Shown: piece after piece, positions 21,980 through 32,608 of the stretch | Layout of the letters: each line of letters opens with the position of its first letter | How positions within the stretch are numbered: the stretch's first letter is position 1 | Source: Rhyzopertha dominica | Taxonomy: Eukaryota > Arthropoda > Insecta > Coleoptera > Bostrichidae | Direction of reading: 5' to 3' | Assembly (NCBI GenBank): GCA_025024175.1 | Contig: QCXZ01000047.1 | Location: 930,001-994,000, forward strand | Length of the DNA: 64,000 nt | The notes under the pieces: model-generated | Told to the model about the DNA's origin: nothing | The model's database searches: none | What the model saw: only the letters and a program-made list of their open reading frames with translations | Program-made: the position numbers and the translations under genes

Positions 21980-23750
21980 CCTATTCTGTAACCTCAAATC
22001 GAATAGGAATGCTTCAGATCGGATCGGAATGGACTGGTCGAAATCGGAAAGGTAAGTTAATAATAAAAATTATAGTAATACAAACGAATTAAGTTTATTT
22101 ATTTTCAACTTTTTAATACAGCCATATATTTAACTTGGACAGAAGGTTTCTTAGAGACAGTTAGAGTTACATTTATACCAAACCATTTGAAAGTATGCTT
22201 TTTTATTGCATTAATGTAAAAGTTTAGTTTACACAGATTATCTTTATAGATAATATGCGCATTGTACTTCTATACACATGGTAGTTATCAAAAAAGTGTA
22301 GGTCAGGATTTTATGTTAAATTTCAGTCAAACTATAGTAAGCCGATGTATCAATATGGTCAGTGAAGTTATTACTACCAGATTAGGTAGAAGATACATAA
22401 AATTTCCAACTGGCAGAGAGGAAAAAATAGTTCTAACCAGAAGGTATATAGCAAAACATTTTAAGCAGCATCCACTTACAAAATATTTGCAGCTTTATGG
22501 AAAAATATAACTTTCCGGGGGTAGTGGGGTGCATAGATTGTACTCATATAGCAATTGTCGCACCTCCACTAGATCATCCTATGCATCCGGGCTTTGCATA
22601 TTTAAACCGAAAGGGCTTTCACAGTATTCATTGCCAAATAGTAAGATACCTATCTACTGTAATTAGTATGAAATATGAAAACAGCTTTTTTATGGGTTTA
22701 TGGTGCATACCTTAAAATTTTAAATTGCATTGCAAAGTATCCAGGATCTGCACATGATTCTGCCATATGGAATATGTCCAATATTAGGGACCACTTTGAA
22801 ATGTGTTATAATAATGGGGAACGTGGATTTTGGTTACTAGGTAAATACACATTTCACATACAGCTTACATTTATTGCTATATTACTTAATATTATTTTAG
22901 GAGATTCTGGTTATCCTTTGCAACCCTGGCTATTAACACCAATCCAGAGTGCGGCTGATGAAACACCAGAAAGTCGATATACTTCAACTCATGTTCGAGC
23001 TAGAAATACTGTCGAGCTGTGCAATGGTGTATTAAACATGCGTTTTCGTTGCCTCTTAAAACATAGAATACTGCACTACAGCCCTATCGAGGCTGCATAT
23101 TATTTATGCATGTTGTATTTTGCATAACATTTTAATAATAAGAAACATACAATTTGATGATGATTATGTTGAAGACATTAAAGACAACATTGAGCAAGCA
23201 CTTGAAAATAATGGTAAGATAAATTACTTCAGCTACTGTTATCTGTATGCAATTCACCTTTCATTTTAGCAGATGAAGATGGGAATTTGCTCTTGGAACT
23301 CTTGGTCGAAGAATAAGAAACCAGGTCATTTACAATAATTTTACTTAGGTATAATTAAAATTTACTTACAAATACATATAATGTAATCAAACTAAGTCCT
23401 AAATAGAAATAAAAGTATATATGATCTACACTAATCACTATTCTTATTTAAGCCAGGGATATTTCCCCAAATTCCATCGCAAGGAACAACAACAATGGTA
23501 TGTATAACCACACTTTTAGACTTTTGGACTGTCAGTTGGTTGATGTTCGAGTGAAAATACAACGTTGCCGCGTTGCACCATGCGCGTCAAATCGGGATTA
23601 CAGTTTTCGATTTGGTCCAGTTCCGACGCGAGTTACAGAATACCGATTTAGAAGCGGGGACGTCAAAGTCGGAACGGAGCATTCCGTTTTGTCAACATTC
23701 CGATTTCACGCGAGCATTGCTATTCGATTTGGTAAAAGTTACAGAATAGG
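21980..23750. mobile_element. Second PIF/Harbinger element, inserted in pol of element A
   Basis: Terminal inverted repeats CCTATTCTGTAAC...AAATCGAATAG on both ends (21980-22010 and 23710-23750) enclose a Harbinger-type transposase. Element A pol resumes within about 10 codons after the right end. I could not find a clean 3-bp duplication. Confidence 0.75.
22120..23127 (+). pseudogene. Harbinger transposase (HARBI1-like), element 2
   Basis: Exon-like pieces: 22262-22507 (SQTIVSRCINMVSEVITTRL), 22499-22640 with GVVGCIDCTHIAIV (first catalytic Asp), 22699-22850 with YPGSAHDSAIW, and 22902-23127 with GDSGYPLQPWLLTP (second Asp) and ARNTVELCNGVLNMRFRCLL (Glu position). Introns with GTAAG-like donors fit between them (for example GTAAATAC...TTTTAG before GDSGY). 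The DDE residues are present, but the 5' part is unclear and a TAA separates two pieces near 22507. Probably inactive, or its exon structure is not fully resolved. Confidence 0.65.
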
Positions 23751-24152
23751 TCTGAATCTTAATGGACGTAAACATGACTTGTACTTGCTGATGTATAAAT
23801 TAAATTATTTAGATAAAGCAACTTATCAAGACATATTTCAAACACTTCTTAATTTTAAAACAACGATTGGTAAAGACACCAAATCTGATACGTTCTATAT
23901 TAAGAACCCGATAGAAGAAAATACTCATTTAAAAGAAGACATGTTTAAACTGATGATAAAATATATATTTAAAAATACAAAATTTCAGTTTACTTTAATA
24001 AATAGACCGAGAATTACGCCAGAAAGCAAAGAAGTAATTGGAAAGGTATTGCAAGAAAATAATGAAGCCTCTGTTTCAGGACATTCAGGTTTCAGAAGAA
24101 CATATTACAGACTTTCACGTACATTTGTTCACAATATATACAAAGAAAGGTG

Positions 24153-24438
24153 AAAGGTAATAAGCAAAAGCAAGTATGCGCTTATAGATTTCAGGACTAT
24201 ATATTTCTTCAAACTTGCAGGTATTACTATTTTATGACCCAGCATCAGGCATTTATCAACAATAGAAAATTATTTTTAAATTAGATACAAAGTTTACATT
24301 TTTCCTCAATAATTTTTGGCGAGCCTAATCTTGAATATTCAAAAATACTTGAAATTATAGCATCTTTAGCAGATGCGATTGGATTTGTTTCCAGTCAATA
24401 GGTAACTCGTCATTAGATGCGATGAAATTCAGATAAAA
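24153..24438. other. Tail of element A, no gene
   Basis: Degraded sequence between the last pol segment and the next LTR. No 3' LTR matching 18415-18700 was found. Confidence 0.4.
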
Positions 24439-24577
24439 TGTAACGAAGTTACAAAATTTCCCCTAAGTTCGGGCGATGCGCGATAGTCCGTCCGCAAGTT
24501 TAGTGGGAGATAGGCGGCGCGCGCCTATTGCACGCGACCGAAAAGTATAAAAGCGTGATTCTCAGGCGACTGCAAGC

Positions 24578-25570
24578 CAGTGTTACCAGATCTACTGATT
24601 TTTCAGTAGATCTACTGATCTTGAGTGCAATCTACTGACTACTGATCGGTATGGCAAATCTACTGATTTCTGCAAAAAGGGTTATGAAAAATAAATATAA
24701 ACTCAAAAAATCAATTATGCTTAATATTAATAATGTACTGAAGAAAACTGGCCAAATCTGTGATAGGCTGGACGAATACAGGCCGATAGATCTACTATGG
24801 TACCTGTAAGTAGTTCTCTATACTAGTAGGCGTGAGGTACTGTTGTAGTTGTCTAGTAGGTATAATTGCGGCCGGTACCGGTTAACATAACCACAAAGTA
24901 TGCTGTACTGCAGTAATAGTAATTAATAATTAATAACTGTGACTATAATTTTATAACACATACTTATATAAGGCTGTGCTTGTTGAAATAGAAATGAGGT
25001 AAGCATTTAATCCAACTTAATTGAACCATAATATGTTATTTGCAATTTATATAATTCTAGGTCTTCAAGTGAATCCGATTCAGGAAAAGAGGAGCGTTCT
25101 TCCAAAAAGAAATTGAAATATTCACAAACATATAAAAAATGTGGGAAAATGAACCTGCATTTGAAAAGTGGTTAACGTGCAACAAGGACAAAGATGATGC
25201 ATTTTGTAAACTTTGCAACAAAAACATTTCTATCAAATCAACAGGACGAGCAGCTCTTGTTCGTCACAGTGATAGTGCTGGACACCACATATTAATGAAG
25301 TCACAGAAAGGGCAACAAAAATTATCTTTCAAAAAAGTTAGTAACGTAGAAGACATGCAAAAAAAAATTATAAAGGATTTATGATTTGTTGCCATTATTT
25401 ATATAATATATTTATGTTTTTACTTTTACTTACTATTATGTATAAAAGAATAAACCGTTTAAAACTTGCAGAACGTGTAGTTTTTATTACATTTCCTTTA
25501 GTCTACTGATTTCTACTGATTTTTAAGCTTAGCAGCTACTGATATTACAAAAAGTCATCTGGCAACACTG
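24578..25570 (+). mobile_element. Compact hAT element encoding only a BED-type zinc finger protein
   Basis: 993 bp. It starts CAGTGTTACCAGAT and ends ATCTGGCAACACTG, the classic CAGTGTTGCC hAT terminus, and is flanked by a perfect 8-bp duplication CTGCAAGC (24570-24577 and 25571-25578). ATCTACTGAT repeats stud both subterminal regions. There is no catalytic transposase domain. Confidence 0.9.
24994..25384 (+). CDS. BED-type zinc finger protein of compact hAT
   Basis: Exon 1 (24994-24998, ATGAG|GTAAGC) joins in phase to exon 2 (from 25061 after ATAATTCTAG). The product starts MRSSSESDSGKEERSSKKK, then one base is out of phase at an A-run near 25138. The rest (WENEPAFEKWLTCNKDKDD, FCKLCNKNIS, RHSDSAGHH) is a BED-like C2H2 finger as at the N-terminus of hAT transposases; the protein ends about 40 residues later. 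TATATAAGG (24965) lies 29 bp upstream of the ATG. Likely the DNA-binding remnant of a larger transposase, able in principle to bind related ends. Confidence 0.7.
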
Positions 25571-25740
25571 CTGCAAGCAGTTGACGCTCTGTTCCAGTCC
25601 GCTGCAGTTCCACCATCCGAGCCGTCCAGCCGATCCAGATGAGTGAGCTAGCATTGCATGTGTGGTGATCCTTCCCTCTTCCACACCATATTTCCCATTC
25701 CATTCATTCTCGGCCGTTGCTTGTTTCGCAGATTCATTCG

Positions 25741-26122
25741 CGTTGTCACGACCGCCGTAGCCCGGGGGAGCCGTTGTTTGATAGACGGTGTATTGTAGCT
25801 TTCCGTGCACCTTGTATCTTGTCAGCGACTCGTACGGCACGCAGGGGGCTGCTAGAGGGTTTCTAATGCACAGGTAGTTTTCCGGGTATTACAGACTCGT
25901 AGGCAGCNCTCTCTCTCTCNCTCTCTCGTTCGACCGTTATTTGTCTGGGTGTTTCGCGTTGTCACGACCGCCGTAGCCCGGGGGAGCCGTTGTTTGATAC
26001 ACGGTGTATTGTAGCTTTCCGTGCACCTTGTATCTTGTCAGCGACTCGTACCGCACGCAGGGGGCTGCTAGAGAGTTTCTAATGCACAGGTAGTTTTCCG
26101 GGTATTACAGACTCGTAGGCAG

Positions 26123-26154
<32 letters not shown>

Positions 26155-26580
26155 ACCATTATTTGTCCGGGTGTTTCGCGTTGTCACGACCGCCGTAGCC
26201 CGGGGGAGCCGTTGTTTGATACACGGTGTATGGTAGCTTTCCGTGCACCTTGTATCTTGTCAGCGACTCGTACCGCACGCAGGGGGCTGCTAGAGAGTTT
26301 CTAATGCACAGGTAGTTTTCCGGGTATTACAGACTCGTAGGCAGCTCTCTCTCTCTCTCTCTCTCTCTCTTGCTCGACCGTCATTTTTTCCACTCGCGGG
26401 TAGTCGCGTTCTCTTTGTCTTACGCTCCGGGATATTCATTTTTTTCGCGCTTATCGCCGACAGGTGTTGCCGTTTGTTTGATGCACATCGTATGGTAGCT
26501 TTCCGTGCGCTTTGCATGTGATAAACGACTCCAGGGTGGTTGTTTGGTGGCTTCTAGTGCACAGGTAGTTTTCCGGGTAT
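25741..26580. repeat. Minisatellite, 216-222 bp period with (CT)n cores
   Basis: Three near-identical units start at CGTTGTCACGACCGCCGTAG (25741, 25957, 26179), each ending in a (CT)n run. A degenerate fourth follows at 26459-26580, sharing GGTAGCTTTCCGTGC and CACAGGTAGTTTTCCGGG. All lie inside the long LTR. Confidence 0.88.
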
Positions 26581-27132
26581 TACAGGCCTTGTGAACATCG
26601 CACTCTCGCTCCGACTATCGAGTTGAATTATCTCATATTACGGGCCGCATTGTACGTTTTTTTTGTCCGTCCATCCAAGGCGTTCTGCCCCGTAACCGCA
26701 TCCTGACCGTACTTACTATCTCCCGTCACCGCACTGAATGCTCACTCCGTTTTGCTTTTAAAATTCGCTTGTTGCATCTTTGTTGTATAACCGCTCTTCC
26801 GTCTTCATAACACTTTTAACATTTGCACCGTAGATTTAGACAATCGTTTGCTTGGCTTGGCTTATTTACCGCATGGGGGGTTGCATAAGCATTAGGAGTT
26901 GGTGATTGTGTAATTATAAGTGTGTTGAATAAATTGTCAAAGGTTTGACTTGGTCTCATTCTGCTTGCACCGCTTGCTTCCCCGCACCCCGCTAACATCT
27001 CTTACAGCTGACGGCCTCCACCCTCGAGTTGTTCCCTGGAGGGCCGATCTTCACTGCAGCTACCCTGGTCTGCACACGTAAGAGGGATCGTGTGTAGGGG
27101 TCTGAGGAGCATACCTCAGGATAATAAAAAAC

Positions 27133-27149
27133 TGGCGCCCGAGAAACCG
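27133..27149 (+). other. Primer-binding site, element B
   Basis: TGGCGCCCGAGAAACCG right after the LTR. TGGCGCC is a common tRNA 3'-end complement; I did not assign the tRNA. Confidence 0.5.
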
Positions 27150-27279
27150 TTTTGACGCTGAGCTTAGTGCTTACGTCACCACCGTACCGTACCGTATCGC
27201 TCATTGCGTAACCGCCCGACCGTCCGCCCTCCGATCCGAAGACCCGTTCCGCCGCNCNACGAAAAAGGCGTCACAAAGA

Positions 27280-27515
27280 ATTTGCGCAATCACCCTCTTT
27301 AACAAATTTATTCAAGGGTAATCTTGAAAACACATCAGCCTTGTTGTCTTTTGACTTAATATATTCAATTTCGTAACAAAAACAAGGCCGAACGTTGCAA
27401 TCTATGTGCAGTCAGAATTGGTAAACTTTGTTTATCCCCAAATAATGCTACTAAACATTTAGCATCAGTTTTAATGACGAATTTCCTACCATAAAGGTAC
27501 TGGAAAAACTTNTTA
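27280..27515 (-). pseudogene. Gypsy RNase H fragment
   Basis: The minus strand encodes YLYGRKFVIKTDAKCLVALF and PILTAHRLQRSALFLL, then, one shift later, KSKDNKADVFSRLPLNKF: the C-terminal part of a gypsy RNase H. It lies head to head with the integrase fragment on the plus strand, so the order has been rearranged. Confidence 0.7.
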
Positions 27516-27516
27516 T

Positions 27517-28126
27517 CCCAGCANCCAAACCCGGTGATGAAATNTTTGATACATTTGGTACCCTGAAACGAANAATATGTGATCGCGGAACAGCTTTTAC
27601 GAGTAAACAGTNCACCGATTACTGCAAGAATAAAGGTGTCAGACGTGTTTTGAACGCTACAGCGACACCTCGAGTTAATGGGCAAGTTGAGCGTTTTATT
27701 AATCGCACAATTTTGAGCAATCTCGCGGCATGCACCTAAGATGAACGACATTGGGATGCACATACTCCCACAATAAAATGTGGATTAAATTCCGCAATTA
27801 ACAAGACAACAGGAAAAACTCCAAATGAAATGTTGTTTGGTTTTAGACCGCGAGGAATACATGATAATTTTTTGTCTACTAAAGTAGTAGAAACTAAAAT
27901 AAAAGATGTTCAAGATATTCGATTACCAGCAAAAGAGAAAATCGAAACTAACAACGTCAACAAAAAGTTAATTTCGATCAAAAACGGGTTCGAAATACGT
28001 ATGAGAAAGGGGATCAGGTTTAGTACAAATAATGATGGCAAAAGTTCGGCAAATCTCGTTAATTTAAACTCCATTCCACTACAGGTGAACGCCGAACCTG
28101 TGGAAGTGGACGTTTCACAGGCGTAA
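27517..28126 (+). pseudogene. Gypsy integrase fragment
   Basis: Encodes ICDRGTAFTSK (catalytic Asp), NATATPRVNGQVERF (catalytic Glu), then, after a stop at about 27738, GLNSAINKTTGKTPNEMLFG (integrase C-terminal flank) and a basic tail to 28126. Several N lie in the first 100 bp. It belongs to a different gypsy lineage from the neighbours. Confidence 0.7.
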
Positions 28127-28785
28127 AGTCTAAATCAAATCAAAATCCTCGTCTACTTACAAATAACTCTGAATCTAATTCAATTCAATTAAAACAAAGT
28201 CCAAATCAAAATTTTAATGACGTGCTAGGTACCACGTCCGAATTAAATTATATCTCACCTGAAACTAAAATGTTTGTCTAGCTTAAATCAAAAGCCAAAT
28301 TCATACACAAGTACTAATCAAGTACTCCAGTTTGATGTCCTCTTAAATAATGATAATGTATCTTATATTCGCACAAAATATCAAGACATCGAATTCAAAT
28401 TCCTAATTTCTCATCAAACTAGAGAAGCTCAAACAAACAAAATCCTAATTCAATCCTTCTGAAGCTCTTACCTTAAATGGTCTCAGCGCCAATGCTCGTG
28501 TTCAAACAATCGGCAGCATTAAAATGCCATTACAATTTCACTCCAAATCATTGAATGTAAAAGTCCAACATTCCGTTTGATGGAATCATCGGCAATGATA
28601 TTCTCAAAGAGGAAGCAGCCGAAATCAATTTCACTCTAAAATTCAAGTCGATCCCTTTCGCAATTCCCATACACCTTAATACAAATCCTAACTCATCTAC
28701 ATCATATTTCCTACAACCTAGATCCGAAACGGTTGTAGAAATCGATATAGCAAATCCTGAACTATCAGAAGGTGTATGTCCTGAG

Positions 28786-29770
28786 GTGGAATTGTCCAGT
28801 GGTGTATATTTAGCCAAAGCTTTAGTCCAAGTCAATAAATCAAATAATAAAGCTTACACCACGGTCCTTAATACGAATAACTTCAATATCAAGCTGAAAA
28901 ATATTCAAGTTCGCTTAGAACGTTTTCACTCAGATCAGTCATTTATATTTAATCTCAATCCTGATCAATCTAACAATGATTCTTCTATCAAAGGAGATCG
29001 CACTAAATTATTGAAGGAAAATCTCCGCCTTGATCATTTGAATCCAGAAGAACGAAAATCTGTACTAAATATATGCTTAAACTACAATGGTATATTTTTC
29101 CTTCCAAACGACAAGCTGACTAGTACAGAAGCGATTCAGCACGAAATCAAAGTTACAGATCCTACCCCTGTTCATTCTAAATTATATAGATTTCCAGAGG
29201 CTCATAAGGAAGAGGTAAACAAACAAATTCAAAAAATGTTTATTAAAGACTTTTCATTTATCGCAAAGCCAATGACCTCTCTGCTGAAAAAAGATGTTCC
29301 TTTCATTTGGACAGACGATCAACAAAAATCATTTCAAAAGTTCAACGATATTTTAATCTCTGAACCAATTCTACAATACCCAAATTTTAATGAAACTTTT
29401 GTATTAACAACAGATGCTCTAATGTAGCAATCAGTGGTATTCTCTCACAAGGAGAAATTGGGAAAGACCTACCTGCAGCATATGCCTCTAGAACCTTAAA
29501 TAAAGCGGAAATCAACTACTCAACCACCGAAAAAGAACTATTAGCTATAGTGTGGTCAGTAAATCACTATCGACCTTACTTATTCGGTAGGAAATTCATA
29601 ATCGTCACCGATCATCATCCACTCACATGGTTATTTAGTTGCAAAAATCCTAGTAGTCGCCTCCTCAGATGGAGATTGAAATTAGAGGAATATGAATATG
29701 AAATCAGATATAAACCAGGCCGAATTAACTCAAACGCCGACGCATTGTCCAGGAACCCTGTACTCAATTT
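28786..29770 (+). pseudogene. Pol of element C, RT palm deleted in frame
   Basis: The frame 28786-29427 has the linker (SSGVYLAKALVQVNKSNNK), then the start of RT (LYRFPEAHKEEVNKQIQKM). It then jumps directly to FIKDFSFIAKPMTSLLKK, the segment after the RT thumb. The catalytic palm with YIDD is missing while the frame stays open. Compared with element A the missing part is about 690 nt. RNase H follows after a shift near 29425 (FGRKFIIVTDHHPLTWLF, CKNPSSRLLRWRLKLEEY). It cannot encode active reverse transcriptase. Confidence 0.8.
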
Positions 29771-29780
29771 CAAAATCGAT

Positions 29781-31340
29781 AATTGTGAAACATATGAAAA
29801 TTTTGTTAAATATCATTACGAAAATACTGAACTTTCGAATATCGAAGTAATTAAAGAAAACGTAATGTCAAAATTCCCTAATTGTTTTATATACTCTAAT
29901 GATTTGGACGAAACCAATCCTTACTATAATAATTTATTTTCTACCTTTGACAAAGACTGTATCCCAGAAGATATAAATTTGTATGATCCTATTATTTTAG
30001 AAAACTCCAGCAAACAATGTTCCTTTCTTCTAATAAGTAAATTAAATCACTTTGATTCGCTGACATACAAGGACCTATTCTATTCATTTAAATCACTAAA
30101 AACTGTCCTAATAAATAAACGGATAAATTCTCTTTTTATTAAGAATCCGATAGAACATCCTAACTTAAAACAAGACATGTTCAATGAACTGCTAGACTTC
30201 ATTTTTACCAAAAATAATATAAAAATCATTCTAGTCAACAAATCTGAAATGAAGTCAAAAGACGAAAACGAAGTTCGTAAGATACTGCAAGACAACTACA
30301 GGTCTTCTATTTCTGGTCATGCAGGATATTTAAGAACTTATAGGAAAATAAAGGAAAATTATAAATGATCCAACATGAAACGAGATATTAAAAATTTCAT
30401 TAAATCTTACCCTTCGTGTCAGATAAATAAAACCAATTTTAAACCAAGCAAAGCACCTATGGAAATAACTACAACGAACGAACGTCCTTTCCAACGGCTA
30501 GCTATTGATATTGTGAAACCATTACCCATCACAGTTAATGGAATTATATTTATTCTAACCACACAGGACGACCTCACGAAATACTCCTTTGCTAGATCTA
30601 TCCACAATCATGAAGCATCTACGGTAGCAAATGTTCTGCTACAATTCATTACAATGTTTGGCATACCTGAAACAATCCTTTAGGATCAATCTACCGACTT
30701 TACTTCCTCCGTAATAATATAAATTAATAAGCTTTTCAAAATTAAACATGTATTTAGTAGTCCGTATCATCCCCAAACAAATGGAGCTCTCGATAGGAGC
30801 CACCTCACCTTAAAAGATTACCTAAAACATTACATAAACCGGAACCAGAAGGACTGGGACGAATATGTTGATCTAGCCATGTTTACATACAATACTCATA
30901 TTCATAAATCTACAGGTTTCACACCTTATGTATTAATTTTTGGCCACAAAGCTTATGTTCCAAATTCTTTGACCTCTCCACCACAATTTAGATATAGTTA
31001 TGATGACTAACATTCAAACTTGCAGTTAAAATTCAATAAATCTTACGAGACTGCTCGTCAAAATCTTTTGAAATCGAAAGGAAAATCAAAAGCATACTAT
31101 GATAGAAACATCAGACACGCAAAATATAAAGTGAATGATTTGGCATATGTAATCAATAACAGTTATAAACCAGGCTTAAGCAAAACGCTTGCGCCTAATT
31201 TTAAAGGCCCTTATAAGATAGTTGCTGTGAATGATAACAATGCAGTAAGTTGGCAGATTAAAGCCAATAAAATCGTTAACTATCACACCAACTTACTGAA
31301 ACCTTTTGTTTCAGATGATGGAAATCAGACTGAACAGTAG
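29781..31340 (+). pseudogene. Integrase region of element C
   Basis: The frame continues to the zinc-binding start (SISGHAGYLRTYRKI). A stop at 30366 precedes the next piece (30375-30683: FIKSYPSCQINK; then the core region ending FGIPETIL and TAG). The catalytic part goes on in frames to 31010 (SSPYHPQTNGALDR, with STGFTPYVLIFGHKAY). A final piece (31020-31340) is the basic C-terminal domain (KVNDLAYVIN, FKGPYKIVAV). Three or more breaks. Confidence 0.75.
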
Positions 31341-32608
31341 TCTTTTTCCCTACCTGTTATTCATCATCATTCCTTTAACTCACGTTCATACCAATGACCT
31401 ACCTTACTCTATTCAACCCTTAGATAATCAAGCTGGATTGTTTTATCACGAGGTAGGTTTTGCTAAAAGTTCACATGATTATTATACATTACTTTCGTAC
31501 ACTAATATTTCTTTCTATCATCACACCTTAGACAGTATTAAACGTTTGTTTGACACGTCCCTGGTTATGTGTTCAAAGGTGAGCGATGCCTTAGCGTGCA
31601 AGGACACAATGAAACTTTGCAAATCACAAATTCTTATGATCGAATTCGATACAATTGCCCATTTGGTTGGTTGAAAATCAACTATCAGTTCTGATCAGCA
31701 TAACAGAAATTGGTTATTTGGCACTCCAGATGCAAGTGATGCAAAATATTATTCCGAATCGATTAAAAACCTTATTGAGAAAAATCACGATGTACAAATG
31801 TTAATGAAACAACAAATTCACGTAATCTCTAGCGCAATTAAAAATTATAATGAATCGGCACAAACATTACGTTTGAACGAAGATAAATTAAATGCCAATA
31901 TCAAGAAGTTTAATGTTTTTAGTAAATCTACAGCAAATCATTTGGAATCTCTTTCTCGAACTCAAATAATAAATGATCCAGGAATTAAATGAAGAATACG
32001 ATACTCTTATTTCAGCGATATTGTTTTCGAAACAAAATACTTTACATCCGTCAATTATTACTCCAAAGGATTTAAGAAACGAGTTAATGCAAATTAATTA
32101 GCTTCTAATTGTCAATTTCCAATTCCGATTAATGATTACAATAATATTTACAAATATTTTAGTATTTCTGAATTGTCCGTAATTTACGATCATGAACTTC
32201 TCATTGTAGCAATCAAAATTCCTGTAGTTCGGGAAAGAACTTATAATTTATATAAAATTATACCCTTACCTGCTCAGCATTACAATTCCAGCATTTATTC
32301 ATTTATAAATCCTTTGTATCCATGTCTCCTACTAAGTACAACTAAGACTCACTACAGTAGATTAAGGGGCATTTCGTCTTGCAAGCATCTGCTACAATCC
32401 TTCTACGTACCTATCAGCGGAAAGACCCGCTGGTTATTCGTAACCACTCATAGAACTGCTGATTCTATCACGTGTGAGAACAAAAAGTCGGATAAAATAT
32501 TATTGAGATCAATAATCACAATCTGGACGAACTACGACATTCCCAGCACAAACTCGAGCAATTCGATTAAATTCTCCAGAAAAGCATCAATGAACCTTTC
32601 TTCAATTA

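Larger units (their letters stand above)
18415..24170 (+). mobile_element. Decayed errantivirus-like (17.6/297 type) LTR element
   Basis: It has a 5' LTR (18415-18700) and a tRNA-Ser-type primer site. Gag and pol fragments run to 21781. A Harbinger insertion follows (21980-23750), then the remainder of pol (23760-24152, through a zinc-binding segment SGHSGFRRTYYR). No 3' LTR or env is seen; the copy ends before the next LTR at 24439. Several stops and shifts interrupt pol. The sequence is related to the element at 28.1-37.4 kb, with the same CKNPSSRLLRWRL RNase H segment. Confidence 0.8.
24439..27130 (+). repeat. Long LTR (element B) interrupted by a hAT element
   Basis: Starts TGTAACGAAGTTACA (a near-palindrome) and has AGTATAAAAGCG (24544) as a TATA box. 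It runs to about 27130, where a primer-binding site TGGCGCCCGAGAAACCG (27133-27149) begins. Removing the 993-bp hAT insertion and one copy of its duplication leaves an LTR of about 1.69 kb. A 216-bp minisatellite (25741-26400) and a GAATAAATTG poly(A)-like signal (26924) are inside. The second LTR of this element is not in the window. Confidence 0.6.
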
